Source: Agrobacterium vitis
GTDB taxonomy: Bacteria > Pseudomonadota > Alphaproteobacteria > Rhizobiales > Rhizobiaceae
Assembly (NCBI RefSeq): GCF_013337045.2
Contig: NZ_CP118259.1
Coordinates: 682,001 to 746,000 of the forward strand
DNA length: 64,000 nucleotides
Direction: 5' to 3'
Part shown: positions 53,653 to 61,253 of the stretch, in pieces
Numbering within the stretch: position 1 is the first letter of the stretch
Layout: the number at the start of each line of letters is the position of its first letter
Notes under the pieces: generated by a model
Database searches by the model: none
Told to the model about the DNA's origin: nothing
Seen by the model: the letters and a program-made list of their open reading frames with translations, nothing else
Translations under genes and position numbers: made by a program

Positions 53653-53737
53653 GGACATGAAATGACGGCAGAAGCAGACGGACTTTTTTCCAAACTCGGC
53701 TGAAGCTTTCGTTTGGATCGATGCTCTCGTGGTATTA

Positions 53738-53786
53738 TTTTGACATTCTCTACCGTTCGCAGCACCCTCAAGAGCAAATGTCAAAA
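53738..53786. other. Inverted repeat between ycgN and the sulfotransferase gene
   Basis: TTTTGACATT, 29 nt, AATGTCAAAA: perfect 10-bp arms between the convergent stops of ycgN and the first sulfotransferase-like gene. It could be a bidirectional terminator, though its stem is AT-rich, or the scar of a rearrangement. Confidence 0.4.
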
Positions 53787-53807
53787 ACCTTGAAGACCAC
53801 TAGCAAC

Positions 53808-54905
53808 CTAGGCTGCCGTCTTGGCTGCCACCGGTCCGGTCAGAAGTGTCAGGTCGCCATTGACGGCATAGCGGTCGAAAATGGCCATGGCCTGCCGACG
53901 AATATTTTCCGGCACCTCGGCTCCGCGGCCCGCGATGCCCTGATTGATCCGCTTGCGTTCACCGTCACGCTTGTCGGCCAGCGCCTCGGTGATTTTCTGA
54001 GCCGCCTGGCTGTCCGCTCCGGTAAAGGTGGCGATCCGATCGGCTAGAACCGCCTTGTCACCGAGGAAATCCGTTTCATAGGAAACCCATAGCGGCTTGA
54101 CCAGATTGAGCATTTCGCACCGCTGCCAACTCAGCAGAAACTGCGCATACCAGACCGCTTGAGCCGCAACCAGCATCTCAAGCCGCTCCTCGAAGGGCAG
54201 GTGGTGGTAATTGCTTGGCAGGCCGTCATCAAAAAAAATGGTATCGACCGGACGATTGGAAACGCGCCAGGATTGGAACATATCATCGAGGCTGATCAGC
54301 GTGTCGAAGAAATTACGGACAGTGACGATAGGGCGGATGTTGTAAAGCGTCATCTGGCGGGCCAGATAGGGCGTGCATCGAATGTGATGCTGGGCGACAT
54401 AGCCACGGCCGTTCAACCCATGCCGCATAAGTGCAAGCTCATCGGTTTCCTGCGAGCGCAGATTGCCTCCCAGTGCAGAGCCGCTGCCGGGTGTGAAGCT
54501 GGGAAGTGCCAGGTTGGCCAGGGGGATATCCAGTGCCTGCACCAACGCCATCGAAATAAAAGTCGAGGCCGATTTGGGCGCACAGGCCACCAGAATATTC
54601 GGCTGTCTGGCCCGGCTTGCCGTCAATCTCGCTCGAAATGTCAATTCGGCAAGTTGGGAAGTCGACAGCTTCAGACCCTGGGCATCGCCATCGCTTACCG
54701 CGGGCAGAAAGAACGGATTGGCATGGCAAAGGGCCGCGGCGACTTCCAGAGCCCGGTTTGGCGGCACGCAGGACAGATAATCCATTCCCAGGCTTAGCGC
54801 TTCGCGCGGCGCCAGAGTGGATATGTCTGCTAGCGTCTGGCTCAGCGTGTCTTCCAGGTTCGAGCCTGCCTTGTCATTCGTCCGGATGCCGACCGCATGT
54901 TCCAT
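53808..54905 (-). CDS. Sulfotransferase-like protein A
   Basis: A 365-residue protein. The PAPS-type 5'-phosphosulfate loop is NILVACAPKSASTFISMALV (about 117-136) and the 3'-phosphate motif is YNIRPIVTVRNFFDTLISLDDM. Such enzymes sulfate carbohydrates or lipids, and in rhizobia can modify Nod factors or polysaccharides, but the acceptor is unknown. The ATG at 54905 follows AGGACAGG; 55004 would add an unlike arginine-rich stretch. It is paralogous to the gene at 55403 and in opposite orientation. Confidence 0.78.
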   Translation of the reverse strand: MEHAVGIRTNDKAGSNLEDTLSQTLADISTLAPREALSLGMDYLSCVPPNRALEVAAALCHANPFFLPAVSDGDAQGLKLSTSQLAELTFRARLTASRARQPNILVACAPKSASTFISMALVQALDIPLANLALPSFTPGSGSALGGNLRSQETDELALMRHGLNGRGYVAQHHIRCTPYLARQMTLYNIRPIVTVRNFFDTLISLDDMFQSWRVSNRPVDTIFFDDGLPSNYHHLPFEERLEMLVAAQAVWYAQFLLSWQRCEMLNLVKPLWVSYETDFLGDKAVLADRIATFTGADSQAAQKITEALADKRDGERKRINQGIAGRGAEVPENIRRQAMAIFDRYAVNGDLTLLTGPVAAKTAA

Positions 54906-55131
54906 GCTGCAACCTGTCCTTATCCTGCTGCGTCTATCCAAACGGAGGCTTTGGCCGAATTGGAGATGTCGACGCATAAACAAAAGCTTGGTGCATGAGC
55001 GCATGACTGAAGTGAATGCGCCGGTGCACCGGGGTGTGTCTGTGCCAAAGGGTTATTCGCAAGGGGCGAAAACGTTGTGGTGTAAAGCTGACTGAGGAAG
55101 CTTGCGCCAGGCAGGACCCTGCAACCTCCTC

Positions 55132-55288
55132 GATGAGGGTCGCGACCTTTACTGGTGGCAACCGCTGGTTTCTGGCGACCCTGAAACGGTCCATCAAGCC
55201 GGAATTTCCGCCCGGGCCGCATGGTCAGCGAAGAGCATGTTTCTGTCGAGGATTTCGAGGATTATCTCTGCGACTGGCCTTTGATGGC
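55132..55288 (+). pseudogene. Frameshifted remnant of the ycgN 3' part
   Basis: About 157 bases closely match the segment of ycgN at roughly 53464-53620: translated it reads [27 protein letters not shown], then one base is missing (GCCCGGGCCGCATGGTCAGC against GCCCGTGGTCGCACGGTCAG), which shifts the frame before [19 protein letters not shown]. The first half of ycgN is absent. It sits between the two sulfotransferase-like genes, marking a partial duplication of the ycgN-sulfotransferase segment. Confidence 0.85.
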
Positions 55289-55402
55289 GGCTGGGGACGC
55301 TCCCTGACAATTGCCTGCAAGCTTATCCTTAGGTAAGTCTCGTACAAGTTCTACACTATAATTTCTTCTCGATTGAAACCGTTTCGGTGCAATGGAGAGC
55401 CT

Positions 55403-56455
55403 ATGTCGAGACTTGACTGGTCGTTTGTCAAAAGCTTTGTCCGCGAGGCGGCCCCGGTGCCCGATGCGGAATGGGTATCGCGGAAATTCGATGAATTTCT
55501 CCGGCGGACCGATCCCGCCGATGCTTTTGCGATTTCGGGCGTGTTTTCGCTGGCGCATCCTTTCTATGTGCCAAAGATGACCGATACCGTAGCCGACAGT
55601 CTGGCGATTTCCGTGCCGGAACTTGGCGAGGCTCTTATGCGGGCACGGTTGACGGCCTCGCGAGCGCATCAGCCGAATGTTCTGGTGGCGTGCCTGCCGA
55701 AATCGGCTTCCACCTTCATCGGGCAGAGCTTGATGAAGGTATTGAATGTGCCGATGGCGGTGCTGATGTCCTCGGCCTTGTCGCCGCAAACGCCTTTTTC
55801 CATGGGCATTACCCTGCGTGAGCAGGAAACGGACGAATTGGCGTTAATCCAATACGGCAATAATGGCCTTGGCTATGTGGCGCAGCATCATTTGCGCTGC
55901 ACGCCCTATCTTTGCCGGCAGCTTGAGCTTTACAATATTCGCCCGATCGTCACTTATCGCAATGTCTATGACAGTCTGGTCAGTCTGGATGACATGATGC
56001 GCAAGCAGCAGCAAGAATGGGCTGCAACCCGTGACAAGGACGCGATCTATTTCAGCGATGGTCTGCCATCCAATTATTGTGAGTTGGACGACGAGACGCG
56101 CTATCTGATCCTGGTGGATCGCCAATGTGCCTGGTATCTACAATTCTTCATGAGCTGGAAACGCTGTGAAGCGCTAGGTCTGGTCAAGCCGCTATGGGTT
56201 TCCTACGAGGAGGATTTTCTCGGAAACAAGCAGCGTCTGGCCGAGAGGATTGCCACCTTTGTCGGGCCGGAATTCGTTGACTCCGAAAAGTTGTCCAAGG
56301 TGTTTTCCGAGACGATAGAGGCGGGTCATGCCCGGTTCAACAAGGGCGTCAGCGGTCGGGGCAGCCAATTGCCTCAGCGTGTCAAGGATCGGATCAGGGC
56401 GAGTTTCGATCTCTATCGCGATGATTTCGATTTTTCTGAAATATTGCCCTCCTAG
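55403..56455 (+). CDS. Sulfotransferase-like protein B
   Basis: A 350-residue paralogue of protein A: NVLVACLPKSASTFIGQSLMKVLNVPMAVL (5'-phosphosulfate loop), LREQETDELALIQYGNNGLGYVAQHHLRCTPYL and YNIRPIVTYRNVYDSLVSLDDMM (3'-phosphate site) are shared with A, as is LGLVKPLWVSYEEDFLGNKQRLAERIATF. Identity is moderate, so the duplication is old. AATGGAGAGCC precedes the ATG. The acceptor is unknown. Confidence 0.78.
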   Translation: MSRLDWSFVKSFVREAAPVPDAEWVSRKFDEFLRRTDPADAFAISGVFSLAHPFYVPKMTDTVADSLAISVPELGEALMRARLTASRAHQPNVLVACLPKSASTFIGQSLMKVLNVPMAVLMSSALSPQTPFSMGITLREQETDELALIQYGNNGLGYVAQHHLRCTPYLCRQLELYNIRPIVTYRNVYDSLVSLDDMMRKQQQEWAATRDKDAIYFSDGLPSNYCELDDETRYLILVDRQCAWYLQFFMSWKRCEALGLVKPLWVSYEEDFLGNKQRLAERIATFVGPEFVDSEKLSKVFSETIEAGHARFNKGVSGRGSQLPQRVKDRIRASFDLYRDDFDFSEILPS

Positions 56456-56872
56456 CACCTCGGTTCCGTCGGCCCTTGAAATCCGGTGTGCCGTGCGGAT
56501 TTTTACACCCTTGTACCTTATAACTATTGCACCATAGGTTGTGGTTGCGCTATATAGCGACTTCGCGCATCGCTAGCTGTATTATCGTGATATCGAATTT
56601 GCCGATCATACTTTCTGTATCGTTCCGACACGCAAGTGTATCGGAGTACGATACGCTTTCAATAAAATTGTGTGGGTAAGGAGTGAATGACAATTCGAAT
56701 TGGATAAGTCGCGCTCTTGCTGTCGCTCACGTAAAAATGTGTGAATCCAATGTAACTTTTTTTGGTTATTTACTTCTGTCGATATTGATAGTTAAAAGCT
56801 GGAATGCAATTTTGAAAACGGCGTGAGCTGGATAGTTTACTATTTTTGCTTGCAGCCAGGAAGGACAAGCTC
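56456..56872. other. AT-rich intergenic region
   Basis: About 417 bases with no supported gene; the composition is AT-rich throughout. A short near-repeat TATCGGAGTACGATAC (about 56639-56654) contains a partial dyad. It is likely the promoter region of the MerR-type gene, but I see no CueR-type long-spacer promoter. Confidence 0.35.
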
Positions 56873-57304
56873 ATGAATATCGGAGAAGCCGCCGCAGCCT
56901 CCGGCGTTTCTGCGAAGATGATCCGCTACTATGAGGAAATCGGGCTGGTTTTGCCAGCACGGCGCACCTCAAGCAATTATCGGGTCTATGGCGAAAATGA
57001 AGTCCATCGTCTGCGCTTTGTGCGGCGGGCGCGGACCCTCGGGTTTTCCCTGGAGGAAACGGAGCGGCTGCTGGCGCTGTGGAGCGACTCTGGCCGCAAG
57101 AATGACGATGTACGCCAGGTGGCCATGAACCACCTGCGCGAACTCGAAGACAAGATGGAAGCCATGCAGGCCATGGTCGACACGTTGAAAAACCTTGTCG
57201 ATCACTGCGAGCAGGGCGACCGCCCGGATTGCCCGATCCTGGAAAAGCTGGGCGGTGGTTCTTCCACGGACAACAGCCGCAAGGTGGAAATGGAAGAGGC
57301 CTGA
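56873..57304 (+). CDS. cueR: CueR/HmrR copper-responsive MerR regulator
   Basis: A 143-residue MerR regulator with HTH MNIGEAAAASGVSAKMIRYYEEIGLVLPARR and the Cu(I)/Ag(I)/Au(I)-binding Cys112 and Cys120 (HCEQGDRPDCPIL), the same numbers and spacing as E. coli CueR. Position 77 is Asn, not the Cys found in divalent-metal sensors, consistent with monovalent copper. Rhizobial HmrR regulates the copper ATPase ActP, but no ATPase or copper chaperone gene is adjacent. AAGGACAAGC precedes the ATG. Confidence 0.88.
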   Translation: MNIGEAAAASGVSAKMIRYYEEIGLVLPARRTSSNYRVYGENEVHRLRFVRRARTLGFSLEETERLLALWSDSGRKNDDVRQVAMNHLRELEDKMEAMQAMVDTLKNLVDHCEQGDRPDCPILEKLGGGSSTDNSRKVEMEEA

Positions 57305-57458
57305 GCCTCGGCATAACGGGTCGGACAAACGCGCCATCCGCTATGACTGCCTGCTTTATATCTGCCGCAGTGTTTTTTACTGGCGGCAGGACGCATACGG
57401 GCGAAATGGCCCGTTGTCGGACGCACCGGAACCCTGGGGGCGGGGGAATGGGGCGGGC

Positions 57459-57478
57459 GGCCGGTCGAAAGACCGGCC
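57459..57478 (+). other. Strong hairpin with GAAA tetraloop
   Basis: GGCCGGTC-GAAA-GACCGGCC is an 8-bp GC-rich stem closed by a GNRA tetraloop, 155 bases after cueR. No T tract follows, so it is not an ordinary terminator. It could be an RNA structure or protein-binding dyad. Confidence 0.55.
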
Positions 57479-57645
57479 GTCAATCATGACCTCAGCCAGC
57501 TGTATGCTGAACCAGGCAGACCCGTGCGTCTCTGTAGTGCGGTTCGTGATGCCTTCACGAGGGGCGGATTCAACCGCGTTAGTCTATAAACACAGAAGCT
57601 TTAAAGAGTGACAGTGTCCTTTGGCATTTTACAAAATGCGCGGTG

Positions 57646-57773
57646 TTATACCAAGGCTCTGACATGCTCACGCATCCTCGCCTTGAAGGCATTGCAAATA
57701 TCTCAAATGCATCAGATGCTTGAGATATTTGCAAAGGGAATCTCAAGGCCATTTTCAATGACGCTTGGTATTA
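57646..57773. repeat. Three-hairpin intergenic element, copy 4
   Basis: Ends are TTATACCAAG and CTTGGTATTA, inverted with respect to each other. Hairpin B (57692-57734) is the best copy: a perfect 15-bp stem TTGCAAATATCTCAA/TTGAGATATTTGCAA and a 13-nt loop (positions 57707-57719) that itself can pair GCATC with GATGC. Flanking hairpins use CAAGGC/GCCTTG on the left and a weaker GGC...GCT pairing on the right. Confidence 0.85.
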
Positions 57774-58094
57774 GAACCGGCAATTGTGAAATTGCACCGG
57801 ATATGGTCTCGTCGCCCTTTTATCATCTGCTGATGGGCGTTGAGTGATGCTCCGCCTGATGGGCGACGGTTATCTTCGTCGCGATTAAAATAAGAAAAAA
57901 AACCTAAATAGGAAAATAAGCATTGACGCCGTGACGGTGTTCTGTTAGGTTTTGGCTACGGTCGGAAATCTGCGGCTTCGGTCCTTCCGGTTCGGTTTCA
58001 TGCTCTCTTTCATAGATTTACAGCGCTTCAACTCTGGTTTTGGCGGTTCCCCTTCATGCGGATGGGAGCCTCGCCTGCCGGGAGGATATTGGTC

Positions 58095-58637
58095 ATGGAT
58101 GATTTCGATATATCGCTCTACGGCTGCTGGCCTTTACCGGCGCTGTCCTCCTCCTTCGGCCGTCATGGCCTGGCGTACAACGACAGGCTGGAAATCAAGG
58201 CTGCCGATCTCGCTGCCTTGAGCGATCATTATGCCGGGTTGCTCAATGAGTTGACACGGGAAATGTCGGCGCAATTCGAGCAGTTCCGGGTGTTGCGCGA
58301 AGGGGCAGCAGCGCTGATGGAGTGTGGCGACGAGGCGGCGGCAAAGCTCGCCCGTGCTGATCTGAAAGCGGCGACCGAAGCCATGTCGGTGATCGTCCGC
58401 ACGCTGGAAAAAATCGATGCGCTGCAACGCCAACTGGTCCGCGACCGCGAAGCCGAGGAGGAGCGGGCGGGTGAGACCGAGACGCTGGATGCCGCCCAGG
58501 CGCGGCTGTTGGCCCTGGTGGAAACCCAGGCCGAAGCCAAGGCGAGCCTGCTGTTCGAGCGGTGGAAAGTTGAAAGTCTTGCTGCAACTGGCCCCCCGGG
58601 TGCGACAAACGACCAGCCAATTCAGACAACAGCGTGA
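58095..58637 (+). CDS. Coiled-coil protein, candidate small terminase (GTA gp1-like)
   Basis: A 180-residue protein, mostly helical from residue 35: ELTREMSAQFEQFRVLREGAAALMECGDEAAAKLARADLKAATEAMSVIVRTLEKIDALQRQLVRDREAEEE, ending in an Ala/Glu-rich coil. Its stop is ten bases before the large terminase gene. In Rhodobacter capsulatus GTA the small coiled-coil protein in this place acts as the small terminase, which I infer here by position only. The start at 58095 follows GGAGGATATTGGTC. Confidence 0.55.
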   Translation: MDDFDISLYGCWPLPALSSSFGRHGLAYNDRLEIKAADLAALSDHYAGLLNELTREMSAQFEQFRVLREGAAALMECGDEAAAKLARADLKAATEAMSVIVRTLEKIDALQRQLVRDREAEEERAGETETLDAAQARLLALVETQAEAKASLLFERWKVESLAATGPPGATNDQPIQTTA

Positions 58638-58646
58638 GGGCCGCAG

Positions 58647-60128
58647 GTGACAGGACGTTCGGATCGGCTGTCGGCGGGCATATCGGTTGCTGCCCTTCTG
58701 GCGGCATCTCGGACCGAAAACAATGGGTTATCCGCCCTGCGCCGGGAGATGCAAAATCTGCACGACACGGTTTCGGCACTGGGCGATGAAGGATCGCTGC
58801 TGGCGCGGGCGATCAGCGCACGGCAGGGTGATCATTCTGTTATCTCGACCCTTCAGACAGATGGAAACAACGGCGCTGATATGATGCAGGGGTTGGAGCT
58901 TGCGGCCTTGCAACGGCTGGCGCGCAGCTGGGCTTTGCTGCGGCACCCGTTGCAAGCGCCGCCAGAGGGGACTTGGCGCAATTGGCTGTTGATGGGCGGT
59001 CGCGGTTCCGGCAAGACCCGGGCCGGGGCAGAATGGGTGCATGAGATCGCCTCGGCTGGTGAAAAATCCGCTGTGCGGATTGCGCTGGTGGGCGAAACCC
59101 TGGGCGATGCCCGTGAGGTGATGGTGGATGGTCTGTCCGGCATTGCCCGTATTGCCAGTCACAAACGCCCGGAGGTGGAAATTTCCCGGCGCAGGCTGGT
59201 TTGGCCGAATGGGGCGGTGGCGCAGATGTTTTCCGCCGAAGACCCGGAAAGCCTGCGCGGCCCGCAGTTCCACTATGCCTGGTGCGATGAGATCGCCAAA
59301 TGGAAACATGCCGAGGAAACCTTCGATATGCTGCAATTTTCCCTGCGGCTCGGGGATGATCCACGCCAGGTGATTACCACCACGCCGCGCCCGGTGCCGA
59401 TCCTGAAACGGTTGCTGGCGGACCCCGGCACAAGACTGACCCGGCTTTCCACCTTCGGGAACGCCGGTAATCTTGCTCCCGGCTTTATCGAGGCCTTGCA
59501 GGCTCGCTACGGTGGTACGCGGCTGGGCCGTCAGGAATTGAATGGCGAGCTGATCGAGGACCGGGAGGATGCACTCTGGCGGCGCGACCGGCTGGAGCAA
59601 TTGACGGTCAGGCTCAGCGAACCGCTGCACCGGATCGTCGTCGGCGTCGATCCGCCCTCCGGGGCAGGCGCGCAATCGGTCTGCGGCATCGTCGTTGCCG
59701 GTCTCGACCGTCTGGGCCGGGCGGTGGTGCTGGCTGATTGTTCGGTCACCGGGGAAAGCCCCGCCAGCTGGGCGACTGCCGTGGTGCGGGCGTTTCGCCG
59801 GTTTGAAGCGGACCGGGTGGTGGCAGAGGTCAATCAGGGCGGGGAAATGGTCGGCGCGCTGTTGAAAAGCGTCGATGCCAACCTGCCGGTGCGCATGGTG
59901 CGGGCAACCCGCGGCAAGTTTCTGCGAGCCGAGCCGGTGGCCGCTTTATATGAACAAGGCCGCGTTTTTCACGCGGCCCGTTTTGCCGATCTGGAAGATC
60001 AAATGTGTGATTTCGGCCCGGAGGGCTTGTCGAGTGGCCGATCACCGGACCGGCTGGATGCTCTGGTCTGGGCCTTGACCGCGCTTTTGCTCGAAGGCGC
60101 GGGCGAGCCGCGCATTCGCACGCTGTAA
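58647..60128 (+). CDS. Phage/GTA large terminase subunit
   Basis: A 493-residue TerL. Walker A is MGGRGSGKT (116-124) and the Walker B region is FHYAWCDEIAKW; the C-terminal RNase H-type nuclease shows VVGVDPPSG, VVAEVNQGGEMV and SPDRLDALVWALTAL with acidic residues. It pumps DNA into empty heads and cuts it. The first 78 residues lack family similarity; starts are GTG at 58647 or ATG at 58881, which would give the usual GTA gp2 length. Order and sequence type match GTA-like clusters of Rhizobiales. Confidence 0.9.
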   Translation: MTGRSDRLSAGISVAALLAASRTENNGLSALRREMQNLHDTVSALGDEGSLLARAISARQGDHSVISTLQTDGNNGADMMQGLELAALQRLARSWALLRHPLQAPPEGTWRNWLLMGGRGSGKTRAGAEWVHEIASAGEKSAVRIALVGETLGDAREVMVDGLSGIARIASHKRPEVEISRRRLVWPNGAVAQMFSAEDPESLRGPQFHYAWCDEIAKWKHAEETFDMLQFSLRLGDDPRQVITTTPRPVPILKRLLADPGTRLTRLSTFGNAGNLAPGFIEALQARYGGTRLGRQELNGELIEDREDALWRRDRLEQLTVRLSEPLHRIVVGVDPPSGAGAQSVCGIVVAGLDRLGRAVVLADCSVTGESPASWATAVVRAFRRFEADRVVAEVNQGGEMVGALLKSVDANLPVRMVRATRGKFLRAEPVAALYEQGRVFHAARFADLEDQMCDFGPEGLSSGRSPDRLDALVWALTALLLEGAGEPRIRTL

Positions 60129-60134
60129 ATAAGA

Positions 60135-60278
60135 TTACTTGCTTGCGGGGGTAGGCTGGGGCGCAGGCTGGCGCATCTGGCGCCATTCGGATTCGAGGCG
60201 TTCAACGATATGGGCAGGAATGGTCCGGCTGGCCTCTGCGATCGTCTTGCTGATCTGGCTGCTGCTCTTGGCGTCCAT
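60135..60278 (-). CDS. Putative 47-residue protein, antisense in the head module
   Basis: Reads MDAKSSSQISKTIAEASRTI, then PAHIVERLESEWRQMRQPA and a Pro-rich tail to the stop. AGGAGA lies six bases before its ATG, which is the best ribosome-binding site of the region. Codon use is like that of host genes. It is the only reverse-strand frame in the module and sits between the terminase and endolysin genes. A small regulator or inhibitor is conceivable; nothing is recognised by similarity. Confidence 0.5.
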   Translation of the reverse strand: MDAKSSSQISKTIAEASRTIPAHIVERLESEWRQMRQPAPQPTPASK

Positions 60279-60516
60279 CACATGTCTCCTGTGTTAACCG
60301 CCCGGCGCCCGTCATGGCGCGGCAGGGCTTGTTGCTCGTGCCGCTCATAACCAGCGGTGGAGCGGAAAGTTCCACAAGCTTAAATCTTTGTAAATATCTC
60401 GTGATAGGGCATGAAACGATTGAATTTTGTTTAACCGATTTAAATCACAGCATTTTTTGGGTTCAATCTCGCCGCGTTCGGCTGGACCCTGCCATTTTAA
60501 GGGGAATTGACAGTTT
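60279..60516. promoter_or_regulatory. Promoter region of the endolysin gene and the small antisense frame
   Basis: A 238-base AT-rich gap inside the otherwise tightly packed module. TTGTAAATATCTC and GATTTAAATC occur, but no clear promoter pair can be assigned. It suggests that the endolysin is transcribed separately from the terminase genes. Confidence 0.35.
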
Positions 60517-61134
60517 ATGAACAGCACGGCTTTGCAATGGCTCTTCAACGTGATCCGAGGTGACTTATGTGGCGGGCGGCTTGGCACGGCTCAGGTACAG
60601 GGCATCAACGCCATTCTGGCGGGCTGCGCGCGCCATGGTCTGACCGACCAACGCCATATCGCCTATGTGCTGGCCACCGCCTTTCATGAAACGGCGGGTC
60701 GCTTCCAGCCCCTGCGCGAAACACTGGCGAAAACCGATGCCGAGGCCATTGACCGGCTGGAGCGCGCCTATGCGGCGGGCCGCTTGCCCCAGGTAAGCGC
60801 GCCGTATTGGCGGCTGGACGAGGCGGGGCATAGCTGGTTTGGCCGGGGCTTCGTGCAGCTCACCCATAAGCGCAATTACCAAGCGCTGTCGGTGGCGTTG
60901 GGCGTCGATCTCGTTGCTGATCCGGGCCGCGCGCTGAATATGGCGACGGCGGCGGATATTCTGGTGGTTGGTATGCGCGATGGTTTGTTTTCAGGCGTTA
61001 GGCTCGGCGATGTGTTTAACGCCACAGCAAGCGACTGGACCGGCGCCCGGCGCATAGTCAACGGGCAGGATCGGGCGGATCTGGTGGCCGGGTATGGGCG
61101 CGCTATTTTGGCGGGCTTGGGTGAGGTCTGCTGA
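60517..61134 (+). CDS. GH19 chitinase/lysozyme-like endolysin
   Basis: A 205-residue single-domain GH19 enzyme. The catalytic Glu is in YVLATAFHETAGRF (Glu58), followed by WFGRGFVQLTHKRNYQALSVALGVDLVADPGRALNMATAADILVVGMRDGLFSG, the substrate groove. Bacterial phage relatives cut peptidoglycan and release particles. No signal peptide or membrane helix is visible, so release would need a holin. Its place between terminase and portal is not the usual one in GTA clusters as I recall them. Confidence 0.85.
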   Translation: MNSTALQWLFNVIRGDLCGGRLGTAQVQGINAILAGCARHGLTDQRHIAYVLATAFHETAGRFQPLRETLAKTDAEAIDRLERAYAAGRLPQVSAPYWRLDEAGHSWFGRGFVQLTHKRNYQALSVALGVDLVADPGRALNMATAADILVVGMRDGLFSGVRLGDVFNATASDWTGARRIVNGQDRADLVAGYGRAILAGLGEVC

Positions 61135-61253
61135 CACGATTTCCGTGTTTCACGAAAATGCAGACCCGCATTGTCAGGCCCCTCTCGACAGGCCCTCGAT
61201 GGGCAGGCCTTTCCATATAACCGGCGCAAATATCGCAACTTCAGGAGAACATC

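Larger units (their letters stand above)
57305..58094. other. Intergenic region before the head module
   Basis: About 790 bases holding the GNRA-type hairpin (57459), a GCATTTT-AC-AAAATGC dyad (57624-57639), repeat copy 4 (57646-57773) and then an AT-rich promoter-like stretch ending TTGACG-N17-TTAGGT near 57923-57950. No protein gene is supported. Confidence 0.45.
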
